From Actinomucor elegans (Eukaryota > Mucoromycota > Mucoromycetes > Mucorales > Mucoraceae), in assembly GCA_026027325.1 (NCBI GenBank), contig JAMSLZ010000006.1:2108001-2172000 (forward strand): a stretch of 64,000 bases of DNA, given 5' to 3'. Of this stretch, positions 48,258 to 60,400 are shown piece by piece. Position 1 is the stretch's first letter. Each line of letters opens with the position of its first letter. Under the pieces are notes generated by a model that was not told the DNA's origin, searched no databases, and saw only the letters and a program-made list of their open reading frames with translations. Made by a program: the position numbers and the translations under genes.

Positions 48258-50030
48258 GTTGCTTCAAAATGAATAGATTGAAAAAGTGTATAAAATATAA
48301 AATCGTCCCTTTTTATGTCAGATAGTTATGCAGTAGGTTTGAGATTGTTAGAGGGGTTTGTAGAACTCAGCCTGCAAATGTCTCTGGTTGGTTATTTAAG
48401 TGGAGATATAACTCCGAAGAAACAATTGGTTATATCATATAATTATATTGTTTGGTTTCGCCTCCTCCGCCACACTCAGTGTTACTGCTCAAACTATCAA
48501 GTAGAATCTGCTCTTAATTTAGTAAAGATGGACTTCTCGGATTAATAAGTATATTTTGTATAAGTATTCTATAGATTATATTAAATGCAACAGTTCATCT
48601 GAGCATTAAGTGTCAATTGAACCAGGATTGTGCAAGAGATCTATAGATCTATTGATCTAGTTCATGTAAAGTACATTTAATTGGCAGCTAATTATTGACA
48701 GATGTTTTTCATTAGCTGTGTCGCGATGAAACAAAGGCTTGGATATGTTCAGAAACTCCTTCTAAGCATATGCTATATTAAATTAAGATCGGCTGAGGGA
48801 TTTATAGATTATTGGATGACTATATAAATTACATGTATTTTGTAACGTATTTTAAAATATAACATATTTATTTTACTTCCATCATATAATAGTTCTAATA
48901 AATATAGTACTTCCTTTTGAACATATACTAGTCCTCAAATGTACTATTAAACAGAATTGGGTCAGGGAATGGACAATGTTAAGAACGACCTGAATATCAG
49001 AAAAATTCCAAACGCTTAGGCTCAAAATTTCAAATAATTCTTTTTTTTATGCAATCTTATTATAGCTATTTAGTAGCATAAGCCATTAATACCATAGATT
49101 TGATACACTATAAGGCAAGTTGTGCGTTTTATCTATATTTTTCCTGATATAAAATATGCAAGTTATGATTGTATTTCTAAACTTCTCTGAGAATGTATTT
49201 TGTCATGGATAGCACGATGAATTTAAAGCGCTTGTTAACAATATTTGTACCATTATATGTATAATTTGTTTTCACAAACGTCATTAATTCACTTTGGGCA
49301 CATCACCAATTATTTACCAAAATTACTATCAAGATCTATGAGCGATCAAAAGAAGAAGAAAGTATTTTGTCAATCGTCGAAATCCAATAAAAAATGAGAA
49401 AATCTCATAATAATAATAATGATAATAATGCTCTTTTTGTGCTGCCTTTGACTGTATTAATACTATAATAGAGGCATTTTCAATTAGTCAACCTGGTTTA
49501 ATACGACTTACAATAAGCATTTTTATATATTAACTCCGACATGGAGACGACTAATCTAAACTTATATGGAGCATAACAAGTACTAATCTTTGTAATGTGC
49601 CATAGCAACGATTTTGAAAAGCTTCTTTCTAGTGTATGGTAGTTATTATCATTAGTATGTACCTTCTAACCTATTTCTTCTTCCTGTAACTATTCTTATA
49701 GTGTTTATCGGTATGTTGTAAATAAATAGATCCGTAATCATGCATAGTGAATTGACTTTTTTTCTTGGATTATTTCAAATTTATTAGTTGATAATTCGAG
49801 AACAATGATTTTAACGCTGTCACTAAATCATCGCAGCCTACCATAATAAAACCTTACAAGATGAGCTACTGATAAAAGAACGGTTAAAACGCGGCTCGGA
49901 TTTTCATGTCACCTATGGATAATGCCGCACTGTATTAGCATGTGATATTTAGCAAATACAATATTATCTAGAGCTTTCTTTTTTTATCTTCAATATCCCC
50001 CCCCCCCTTTTCTTCTTTCTTTTTACCGAA
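48258..50030. other. Gene-poor interval with tandem repeat F
   Basis: 1.8 kb. A 76-codon frame at 48315-48545 shows no motif and is doubtful. Repeat F occupies 48580-48985; the rest is AT-rich. An 11-C run (49997-50007) followed by pyrimidines immediately precedes the patatin-gene ATG and is likely its leader. Confidence 0.55.
48580..48985 (+). repeat. Dispersed repeat cluster F, about three tandem units
   Basis: Unit 1 reads TTAAATGCAACAGTTCATCTG and then AAGAGATCTATAGATCTATT. Unit 2 reads CTTCTAAGCATATGCTATAT followed by AAGATCGGCTGAGGGATTTA. Unit 3 reads TTTTGAACATATACTAGTCC, then AGAATTGGGTCAGGG. Spacing is about 170-190 bp, as in cluster B. Confidence 0.6.
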
Positions 50031-52369
50031 ATGAGTAAAGTAACTAGCTCCATTTCAACTGCATTAAGAGATCCTCTAAAGTATATTGTTGCGCCTTTCA
50101 TTTACTTGGTTTATAGTTCGGCACTTCTACTGTATGGATACTTGGTTCAACCATGGATGGTACGTATTCTTTATAAGTCAAAGCCAGCATAGTGCTTATC
50201 ATTCAACTAGAATAAATGGCAGGCATATAAAGAGAGTAAACCCGAGAACCGATTACTTTACCGTTTAAAGAACGCAGAAACGTTCGAGGAATGGCAAGAT
50301 AGAGCAAGAGATTTAGATAGGTAAGTTTATTGCGTTCAATTACACTGTAACTAATGCGCTTTTCTATGATTAGATACCTAAGTAGGATATATTATACTAT
50401 ATACATTGGACCTTGTTGACTTTTATTGTGTATAGAAAATGATGAATGGATTGAACAGCCAGTTTCAAGAGTATATGACTACAAGTTAATTGCTTCTAGA
50501 CTGGATCACCTTCGAAAGGCGCGTGAAGCAGACGACGTAGATACAATGACTTACTTACTAAGAGGTGGTTTATTAAGAAATTTTGGTGGAATTTGTGATA
50601 GAAAGCTCTTTTCTCATTCTTATCTTGGGTAAGGATGAGTTCATTAGGTTAATTAAGTATACTAATTAATTCGCAGTACAAAGAAGCTGATTGAAGACTA
50701 CATGGAAGAAGTAGTTTCGCAAATTGAATACATTGAATCCACATCAGATTTTGACGCCCAAGCCAAAATTAAATTCTTTAGTGATACTCGCCAAAGTTTT
50801 GGTTGTTCTGCTCTTGTATTACAAGGTGGGACTGCCTTAGCTCTATATCATATTGGTGTAGTAAAAGCATTGAATGAACAAGGCCTTTTACCTCGTATCA
50901 TTAGTGGTACAGCCATTGGTTCAATGATTGCTGCATTGATCTGTATTCATACGGATGAAGAATTGCCTGTAATAGCGCCTAACGATTAGTAGAATCAAAT
51001 CACTCATACCTTTCTTTTAGAATATCCTTCAACCAGACGGTATTAACCTTACTGCTTTCTCGAATAAAAGCAAGAAAGGGTATGCACACTCATTCATTCT
51101 TGCGGCCCTACCTAATCTTTGAATTATAGGCATTTTAAAAGACGTATTACTCGATTCATGAAATATGGTAATATTTACTTAAAATCCAACAACTAAATGC
51201 TTACATATCATACCTAGGTTACTTGATGGATATGAAGGTGCTGCAAGAATGTGTAAGAGCTAATGTAGGCGATTTGACATTTGAGGTACTACATTAATTT
51301 CAAAACCTATTTTCAAATGAAGTAATATTGACTACATGGACCACAGGAAGCCTATGCCAGATCAAAGCGTGTCTTGAATATCAGTGTATCTTCTAGTCGT
51401 ACGCAAGAAGTGCCTCAGCTGCTAAATTATTTAACTGCACCAAATGTACTGATCTGGAGTGCCGCTTGCTGCTCTACTGCTTCTGTCGGGCTATTTGGAA
51501 GCTGCGACTTGATGGCCAAAGATAAGAACGGAAACATTGTCAAATGGATATCATCTGGTAATTAAAACTTTTTTTTATACCTAGTATCATAACTCGTTTT
51601 TTAAATAGCGGTCAAATGGAACCATTGGTCAGAAACATCGCCTGCAGAAAGTGAAGCACCTTTATATAGGCTCTCTGAGCTTTTCAATGTCAACCATTTC
51701 ATTGTATCTCAAGCTAGTATTTATGCTATTCCTTTCATTGCCAAGGCTCAAAACCTGCAACATGAAACTTTGCTCCATAAGTTTGCTTACATCATCGCTT
51801 CTGAATTCAAGCATAGACTCTATCAGGTTAGTTTTCTCATATATGCACTTTTTTTCAATCAGGAGTTAACCACAACATTACTAGCTTGATCAACTTCATG
51901 TTCTGCCTCATATTCTTCGTGGTGTTATTGAAGAAAAGATGTCTGGTAACGTGAATGTAGTGCCAGACCTTGCTTTTTCTGTAAGTTACTTTCGAGTCTA
52001 CGACATGAAAACATACCCTGACTTATGTATAGGATTTCAACATCTTGTTCTCTAACCCTTCTCACAAATCATTGGCTTACTGGTAAGCACATATCCATTG
52101 ATTCATATATCAGTAACACCCACTATTCGATCATAGGATTTTACATGGCGAAAGATCGGTTTGGCCTTTGATGGCTTTCATTAGAACCAGATGTATGATC
52201 GAATTAGCTCTAGATAGAGGTAAGCAATGTTATATTAGCTGACAGACCTAGTTTATTGATAAATTGAATAGCTGTATTACGTTTGAAAGCAATGAATGTC
52301 GAAAGGGAACCTGTAGTAGTTCGTAGTAGATATATAGAAAACAAAAAGAGAGCTAGATCTATGCATTGA
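50031..52369 (+). CDS. Patatin-like Tgl-family protein lacking the catalytic dyad
   Basis: Fourteen exons (50031-50159, 50211-50320, 50374-50381, 50436-50628, 50677-50968, 51021-51079, 51130-51167, 51218-51285, 51347-51557, 51609-51826, 51885-51980, 52033-52082, 52137-52219, 52272-52369), 550 residues. An N-terminal hydrophobic segment (about 19-40) may anchor it to lipid droplets or ER. The family framework of Tgl3/4/5 and SDP1 lipases is intact: CSALVLQGGTALALYHIGVV (oxyanion loop), NVLIWSAACCSTAS, RLSELFNVNHFIVSQ and WILHGERSVWPLM. The nucleophile motif GxSxG reads GTAIG, with Ala226 for Ser. The Asp motif (usually W-x-DGS) reads WSETS, with Glu378 for Asp. It is probably not a working lipase. 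Exon 3 is 8 nt. Confidence 0.88.
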
Positions 52370-52486
52370 GCTGTGCTGCATCTCACACTCTTTTTCTCCA
52401 AAATTCTAGTCTTTTTGATATAGATTGATATAATGTATCTGGCTGCAAATCATCTACACATTATATATCAATAGACATTTTTTAAA

Positions 52487-53561
52487 TTATATAAAGAAAT
52501 ACATGCCTTCAGTAATCCGATTTCCTTTGACTGGATACACTTTTGAGATGTAGTTCCATGTGTCATTCGAGATAATCATGACATTATCAGTTGAGCTGAG
52601 ATAAAAAGGATTTCCCCCAACTGAATCAAGTTGAATGACCGATGCCAAAAGTGTAGTTTGATCAATGGGTGTATGCAATGGCGGTTCAGTTTTCCAGCCT
52701 TCTACAAACATTTCCCATTCAGCCATCCAGTTAGAACTGATAAAACAAAACCCATTGGGATTATTCATAATGAACTGAGGCGTATCTTTCCATCGTAACT
52801 GACGCTCCCATTGACGAATAGGTTTCGTTATCGATACAAGTTCTTTCATGGATTGATCATTCAAATAATCTGACCAGGCATCTGCGATCATATTGGCATG
52901 ATATTGTTCTGCAGGGTCTGTATCTACTCCTCCTACCTTGGTTTTCATTGTTAATGTTTATGTTTCTTCTTACACTCACACTATAAACATACCCAATCAA
53001 CACATATCTGACAAAATAGTTCGGACATATTTGGTTTATAAAATAATGAGTGATGATTCATTGTGTCTCTATAATCTAACCGAGAATGGTTTCTAGCATG
53101 TCTATCACAAACTAAAATACACTATTAGGTATAAAAAAAAGTAGGGTTTATCTTGGTATAATACCTAGTTCATAGCAATCGGATGATAAACAGATAAATA
53201 GGTTTTCAAGGCCAGTAACAAAGCATTTCTGACATTTATCCAATACTAGATTCAATTGCCATTCTTGTCGTTGAACAATGCCCGAAGAGGGGATGCAAGC
53301 ATGCTGCAACAAATAACAAGGCGATCTCTTGTTTGATTTATTGGCTTTCTTGCATTGAAGATACAACTGTCGATAGGTTTGATCTGGATGATTGTAGCTG
53401 ATTTGATAATCCTTTATGCAATATTGTTTCCAAAGAACATCTACCAATTGTAACTGATATAGAAATTGATTGCATTGAGATAGCCGACAGAGCTCTTTAC
53501 TAGTTAAATATTCTGCTATGCAAAGAAGTACATCATAGCTTATATTCGATATAGAAACCAT
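52487..53561 (-). CDS. F-box protein with UBP-type zinc finger and DUSP domain
   Basis: Three exons (53561-53165, 53111-52993, 52936-52487), 321 residues. Residues 5-45 (ISYDVLLCIAEYLTSKELCR) form an F-box. A UBP-like zinc finger follows: CQKCFVTGLENLFICLSSDC, then CDRHARNHS, TMNHHSLFYKP and LFCQICVDW, with paired Cys and His as in USP zinc fingers. The C-terminal ~110 residues fit a DUSP domain: CFISSNWMAEWEMFVEGWK, PPLHTPIDQTTLL and DTWNYISKVYP. These two domains normally accompany a ubiquitin protease, which is absent here. It probably acts as an SCF substrate receptor with modules borrowed from USP20/33-type enzymes. Its stop codon lies 117 bp from the convergent patatin-like gene's stop. 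Confidence 0.8.
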
Positions 53562-55141
53562 TACTTAGCAATATATAATGGATCAAAAAGGAAAAGCAGA
53601 GGCAGAAATTATATATTATCCATCAAGAATGTTTATCAAAATGACCCGATTGCGCATATCGTATCCCTGGAAACTGTTTGGCCAATGAAAAGTGTCTTGT
53701 AGTTATTTAGCAGTTTTTGTTTCTACATAACCAGCACTCTTTTAAAAACACTCTACTGTTGCGTTGTTTGTCGGGGTACTGTGAATACGTTGGCGCAGAT
53801 CGAGAAAGCAAGATGTACCTGCTTAATATATCACTTGGGAAATTGGAACTATATTGCAGTTATCGAAGTCAAACTGTAAGGAAATTCGAAAACCTGATCT
53901 CTCGATTAAATGATAAGAACTGTAGCCATAAGATGTGCCTGTTATATGAATCGCATATCTCGCCACCAGGACTAGTGAAAAATATCTTAAAACTGAGTGA
54001 TTTCTGAGGTTCCCTATCTAAACAAAAGTTTCAACAGATATAATAATGTCGCATCTAATAATTTATAAAAAAAAAATCAGAATAAATTACTGAATCTGTT
54101 GTTGGGCATATACTTCAATAGAGCTTAGTGGATATAACGTATATTAAAGGCTGGTGGTATGCAAGTTGTTTATATTTTATTATAATATATATAAATTTGC
54201 AGTGGCTTCTACTTTTGGAGTCAAGTTTTGCCATTTCATAAACTGAAAGTGTCGAAATAATACCTAAGGTATGCATTGCAAAATACTTAAAGAATTATGG
54301 CATACATACATTGGTTTTCATTTTGAGACATTTTGACCCAAGATTTCTCAGACTGATTAATGTGCCACAAGGCTAATATCTAATCTACCATCTTTTAATA
54401 ACATTGCATTTATGTTCAGCTACTTCGGCTGTAAGTTATAGATATTGTAATTCATAAGTGGCTGGGTCATGAATATAGAATTCAAGAAAGCGCAAGTGTT
54501 TGAATCCTTCGCTCTGCAACACAAACTTCTGAAATTCAAGTCAAAAGTGCATAACTATACATATTCTCATCCTGACTCCTTTACGGATAGAAAACCTTTG
54601 GTTATTTTGAATTATTATCGACCAAATCAACATTCATTGAACACCATAACCCTCTACATCCTATTATTAATAATAAGGGCAGCCTTTATCCATCTGTAGA
54701 TATTTCCATAGATGTCATAAACATGATCGTGATCCGTCCTATAATACTATTTATTTACGACACGTCTGTTTATAAAGCAAGATGGTGATATTTGTCAATT
54801 ACTTTTACGATGGTTTGCTTAATGAAATTTATATGATGGCCCGCTTGATCATATTTCTAAGAAGTGTTGCATATAAATATGTTTATGATAATAACTTGTT
54901 TGGTTGAGTTCCTCAGCTAGTTTGCGTGGTAGTATGATGTTTGTGTAAATATGTTGCACTAGATGGTTAAATTGAGATAGCAACAATGAAAGTATTACTA
55001 TGTAGTCGAGTTTCAAGGGCAATGCTTTGTGTTTCTTACATAGTTTTTTTATTCAAAAAATGTATGAATTCGAAAAAAGTATATATATAAAGATATGTTT
55101 TGTGTATTTATAATAGAAAAAAAGAGAGTTTACAAAAATGT
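53562..55141. other. AT-rich spacer without a recognised gene
   Basis: 1.6 kb. Plus-strand frames at 53717-54007 (MFLHNQHSFKNTLLLRCLSG...) and 54469-54699 start with ATG but show no motif, splice partners or codon bias that would support them. A trace of the dispersed repeat (ATGTCGCATCTAATAA) occurs near 54045. The left end is the promoter side of the F-box/DUSP gene. Confidence 0.5.
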
Positions 55142-56339
55142 TTACTGTCTCCAACCAGCGTTTAATTGCATCAGTGTTAATACAGCGTCCATAGGGAATT
55201 CAGCACTACTATTACTATTGCTATTATTATTGGTCTGTTGCTGTGGTTGTTCTTGTTGCTCATTAGCTTCTTGGTTTGCAGTGGTATTTTCTGAAGTCGC
55301 TGTATCATTTTTGCCTGCTAACTCTTCTTCCTTGACTTGCGAGGCTGCTGCAGCAGTAGCTGCTTGTAATGTAGACGCTAATAAAGCAGCCAACTTCTCT
55401 TCTGGTCTATCACTCATGCCTACAAAAGCTTGCTGTTGCTGCTGTTGAGTTAAATAATCAGTAGAGGATGTAGCATTCGAAGATTCACCAGTAGATGCGT
55501 CAGAAGCTTGTGGTGGTTGGTATTGTTGCAACTGTTGCAGAATTTCGAGTAGTTGAAAAGGAAATGGTTGTAACGACGTTTTATCTTTACCGTCTTCGTG
55601 CTTTTCTTCGCCTCCATCCACTATATCTGCAGTGTTAGCACTAGTACCAGCACTAGTGTTTTCCACTGTTCCTTCTCCACTTCCGTTTTGTGGTGTTTCC
55701 ACTTGTGTTGTATTATCGCCAGACGTGTCCATGATATGGGCATGGTTTGCACCGGCAACACTTTCAAGTAGATTGCGTGCAGCGCCAGGGATACCTAGAT
55801 TGTTACATAATAATGTCAAATAGTTGGCATCGTTCAAAGGAAGGGTGTTTTGAGGTGACAAGTGATGAGCAATTGCAACAAGATCCATATTATTTGTGGC
55901 ATGTAATCCGCCTTCTGTATGACCGCCTAAAGAATCATCAACTAGTCCCTTTCTACGTTCTTTATCTTTTCGTTTTTGCTGACGCTTCAAAAATTCATCA
56001 TCGATCCACTTTTTCTTATGTTCACTATCTTCTTTACCGAATAACTTGTGAGCTCTCTTATTGACACGACAACGTAAATCATTATCCTTGTCTATAAACA
56101 CGAGTTAGCTTGATATTTATCGGTTATATATATATATATAAGACATACTCCTTTCTTCATTTTGCTGTCTCCAACGCTTCTTACGTTCTCGGTTATCAGC
56201 TCTGACCTATACCCGTTTGGAGTTAAACGAACGCGTCTAACTATGCTTCCAATTCTCGAGAAAAATTACCTTTTGATTCATAAGTTCGCGTTTTAACAAC
56301 TCTGTTGGTAATTGATTCAAATTGGCAGCTTGCTGCTGT

Positions 56340-56374
<35 letters not shown>

Positions 56375-56950
56375 TTGATGCTGCTGTTGATGCTGCTGCT
56401 GCTGTTGCTGCTGTTGTTGTTGTGCTTGTTGGTTATTATTCGGACTAAGGTTCTGTAAAGTGCTCGCATTGGAACTGTTACCGTCGTTGGCGTTATTATC
56501 AGAACTATTGGTAGCAGCAGCTATAGCGCTAGCAGCAATAGAGTTTTCAAAGTTGGTCAAGAACTGGAAATTGTTATTACCACCCAAAGCTGCAGCAGCT
56601 TGAGCCAATTGCGTATGAACTTGACTTAATTGCTGTAATTGATTGATAGCATCTAAATCTTGTTGTTGTTGAAGCTCTTGCTCGGTAGTAAGTGGTGCAT
56701 GAGTAGTTGCTGTTGTATTTCTATCTGAGTTGGAGATATCAGATATAGGTAAGCTCAGTGTAGTCGTTTCTGTGGAGGTGACTGCATTGGTAGTGCTGTT
56801 CTTTTTGTCCTCGACTTGTTTGGTTTCAGGTTCGTCAATATCCATCGAGTCATTAGACACTCGACTGTTTTCTTGTCTTTCAGTATTATTTGAAATTGAA
56901 GCCACTGTAGGCGACAATGCGTCTTTGGTGGACTGTGGTTCTTGTTCCAT
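55142..56950 (-). CDS. DUF3020-domain protein, polyglutamine-rich
   Basis: Three exons (56950-56270, 56206-56149, 56091-55142), 562 residues. The N-terminal third is Ser/Thr/Asn-rich, followed by a long Gln/His tract (56310-56425). The conserved block VRADNRERKKRWRQQNEERN + KDNDLRCRVNKRAHKLFG + KKKWIDDEFLKRQQKR is the DUF3020 signature of fungal nuclear proteins, spread across exons 1-3. The C-terminal half is again Q/N/A-rich. The block is basic and helical and may bind nucleic acid, but no activity is known. The start at 56950 is chosen because the upstream in-frame Met lies in leader-like sequence. It is divergent from ATG2 with 500 bp between. Confidence 0.85.
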
Positions 56951-57450
56951 TCTTTTTCTTGGAGAAAAGATAGGAACGCAATAGAAAGTATGTCCAAGGT
57001 TTGCAATACACTGAAAAAAAAACGGAACAACAGTCACGCCGTTGCAAAAGACAGTTTGAAACTGATTGGTCGATTCAACCTCATTTCAAAGCCAGTCAAA
57101 AGTATTATAGCAAGTACCATAGCGACGACCATAGCAACCGTGCGGTACTGAGCTAATGCCCATGAACAGTTGGACATTAAGGATATAAATGCCTAGGAAT
57201 GACTAGTAAAACATTCGTAAAAGCTCAGGCATCATAATCTTTTTATCCCTTGGCTGATCTGTGATACCCTGAGATTCAAAAATCATTATCATTATCTGTG
57301 AGAATACGCATAATTTCCATTAGCTGCGTGTTCTGTTGTATGAAATACAGTCAGAAGACTTGATATTTTAAAGCCTTTTCTATACCCTTTTTTTTTCCTT
57401 TTCTTCTCTTTTTCTTTCATTCTTTGATATATCTATATACCGTCAATAGA
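56951..57450. promoter_or_regulatory. Divergent intergenic region DUF3020 gene / ATG2
   Basis: 500 bp between divergent start codons, expected to hold both promoters. The ATG2 side ends in a strongly pyrimidine-rich leader (57380-57425). No specific element can be assigned. Confidence 0.5.
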
Positions 57451-60400
57451 ATGAAAGCTTGGAATTATCTCTCTGGTTGGACCAGCTTCGCTTTACCAAA
57501 CAATATTCAAAAGCGTTTATACAAGTTCGTACTTCGAAGAGCCATAGGACAGTTTTTACAGAATGAACTTGATCTCGAAAACTTTGACATTGCTCTCATC
57601 GATGGTAATTTGGAATTAAGAGATTTGGACCTCAACCTACAAGTAATATACTGCATATACGTCCAAAAGAGTAATAATCACTTACTAGTTTTCATAGTTT
57701 ATAAACAAGCTATTGATTGACACACCATTTCAGCTTGAAAATGGCAGCGTTTCCAGTATCAGTGCTTCTATACCATGGGCCAAGCTTTTAAGTGGAGACA
57801 TTTCACTGAAAATACATGGATTACAATTGACATTGCGACCTATCAAGAATAAACCGAAGCCAAAAGGTAACAAATGAACGATATTTTCGGGCAAAAAGAC
57901 TCATATAATCTTAGATACTGAATCTACAACACCTACAGAAGAACCTTTATTATCTTCTTCTTTACATTTCGCTGATGATTTCCTTAGAACAGAGATAGAA
58001 GAAGAGCAAACTCAGGAACTGCATAAATCAATTCAAGAGTCTTTCCACGACGATAGTATTGATGTCGATACTGAAGGACTTCAAGTATTAACCAAAGTCA
58101 TTGATAAAATGATGGCCAGAGTCAAGATAGACATTGTAGATACGCTAATACGTGTCATTCATAAATCAGCTGTTCCACTCACCAACGCTACAACAGCTGA
58201 CAGTCTACAAGAATACTATGTAGATATACGAGTACCTAGGATCTCATATTTCGATGAAACCCCCGAATTTAATCACTTAAATCCACAGCAGCATAATGAC
58301 TTGATGGAAAGCTCTGTTTTGTTGCCACCTGTTGCAAATGAAACTATCAAGATCATTACAGTAGAATCACCTGAAATTTGGTTAAAATCTGCTGCCGCTG
58401 CTGCTACTGCTGCTACTGCTGTTACTGGCGAAAGTTCAATCTATACACTTCCTACACAGAGCGAAACAACCATTCATAGCGACTATATGCAAGAAAGTGA
58501 TTATCTAGGTCAAACTGAGTTCTTTGAAACAGAACAAGGACGTTCCTCACTATTTCAGAGCAAATATAGATCAAGTACAATGAGCGGATCCGTCACACCC
58601 AAGGCCAATGCTTCTAACATCAACAAGCCTTATGAAGCTCTCTTGTTCACAACCATGGATAAACGAAATTTTGTCCGAATGAAGTTGAGACCATCGCTCG
58701 ATGGAGCCTCATTCATGTCAATTAAACAATTGGACTTTCTTATTACCCATATACGTGCCATTTTATCACCTCAACAAATCGCATTCTTTATGGATTTATT
58801 AGATACAATGACCTCTGATACTACCACTGATGCTGCTGCGCCGCCTAGTAACCAAGAACCACAAGCACCCAAAACGACGAATGCACTTCTGGACGATTTA
58901 GACACGTTTAATAATACCACACTACATACCAATACCCCATTTAACCCGTTATCGTCTCAGCATGCAAATGTACTTTCGCCGAAATCGGACACAGTAGACC
59001 TCAAGGTCAAAATTAAACTGTCTCTCGTAGAACTGCTTGTTCTAGCCGATGATGCACCTATTAAAGACAACGAGCATCCCGAGGAAAACAAGAATCATAT
59101 TCGATTGGCCGTTCAAGACCTCAATGTGCGAATGCAGCAGTTTCCAACGTTGGCTAATAAGCGAAGGAGCAGTTCTGATTTCCATCTTCAACAGCAAACA
59201 CTGTCTTCCATTACTGATATTCGCATTGCAGACATTACTTTAAATGAATGGATCTGCCAACCCCCGCAAGCTAGAAAGATGCCATTTGCCAATTCACGCT
59301 CACAAACGCGATATGATGTGTATATACCCATTTTTCAGTTTGATAATCGAATCAAAAGCAACTACCATGACGAAGAGCTGTTTCCTGCTTACTACCCTTC
59401 TCCGCCGAGCCAAGACAATACTGCGGATGCTGTGCGGATTCGTATAGAAAAAAAGCAATCTCGCGAATTAGGCCGTTTTGTAGAAGGTAAAGATGGTTTC
59501 TGAACAACGAAGCCTACTTGACTCATCTTATTATTAGCTATATCGTTTGATGAGGATATCAACGTTGATATAAAACCATTCAAACTGCAAATCGACCCTC
59601 GTATAATTGACCGCCTGGATAATTACATTTACGCCATAACAGATTTCAATAAACACAAGGAAGGACAAACTGGTAATTCATTTGGTGCAAATGCAAGTCC
59701 CAAAGAATCAAGGTAATTGATACTATTGAGCAAGTACAGCCTTGTATTGAACAATAACCTCCTAGGCCCTCAGTGTTTGATGATTTACAATCCCAAGAGA
59801 ATATACAAAAGAGAAAAGTCCGTGTACGATGTGCATTTATCCGACTTTTGCTCTTTGTACCTGATATGAGTCAATCAAGTACTCGTGAGGAGTTCAATGA
59901 TCGCTTTCATGAGAGTCAGCTCAGCGTCGATATCAAGAAACTAGTGGGCACTTGGTGCTCAACTACGACTGTTATGGATGATTACCCATCTTCTTTGGAC
60001 AGCGAGGATCATCCCCATCGAAGAAAACTACGGTTTGATCAAGCGAAAATGGCCAATAAAGTAAACATTGAACTGAACTATGTCAATGTTTTTATGCATT
60101 TGAAACAAGGCAAGTATTAATTAAGACTTAAAAACTTTCGTATTAACTTTATGGCAGATGATATGGCAAGATGCTGGTTTACGGCAAAGACAGTACAGGG
60201 CAATAATAAGATTTTTTCGGAAGGATCATTGTCTCCTACAATAGAAATAACTATTCAAGATCCTAACGCTGTATATCCCATCAGTTCTTCTCGTTCCAGC
60301 TATTTTGGTGCAGGATCCGATATACCTACCAATTTGTTTAGTTTTTTGAGCAGAAATGAGAATTTTAATGGCGATCAAAAGTTACATATACCCATGGATG

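Noticed and set aside
48315..48545. 76-codon ATG frame next to repeat F
   Set aside because: No recognisable motif; it lies in gene-poor sequence and ends at the repeat.
53717..54699. Two ATG frames (96 and 76 codons) in the spacer
   Set aside because: No motif or splicing context; length is not unusual for chance frames here.
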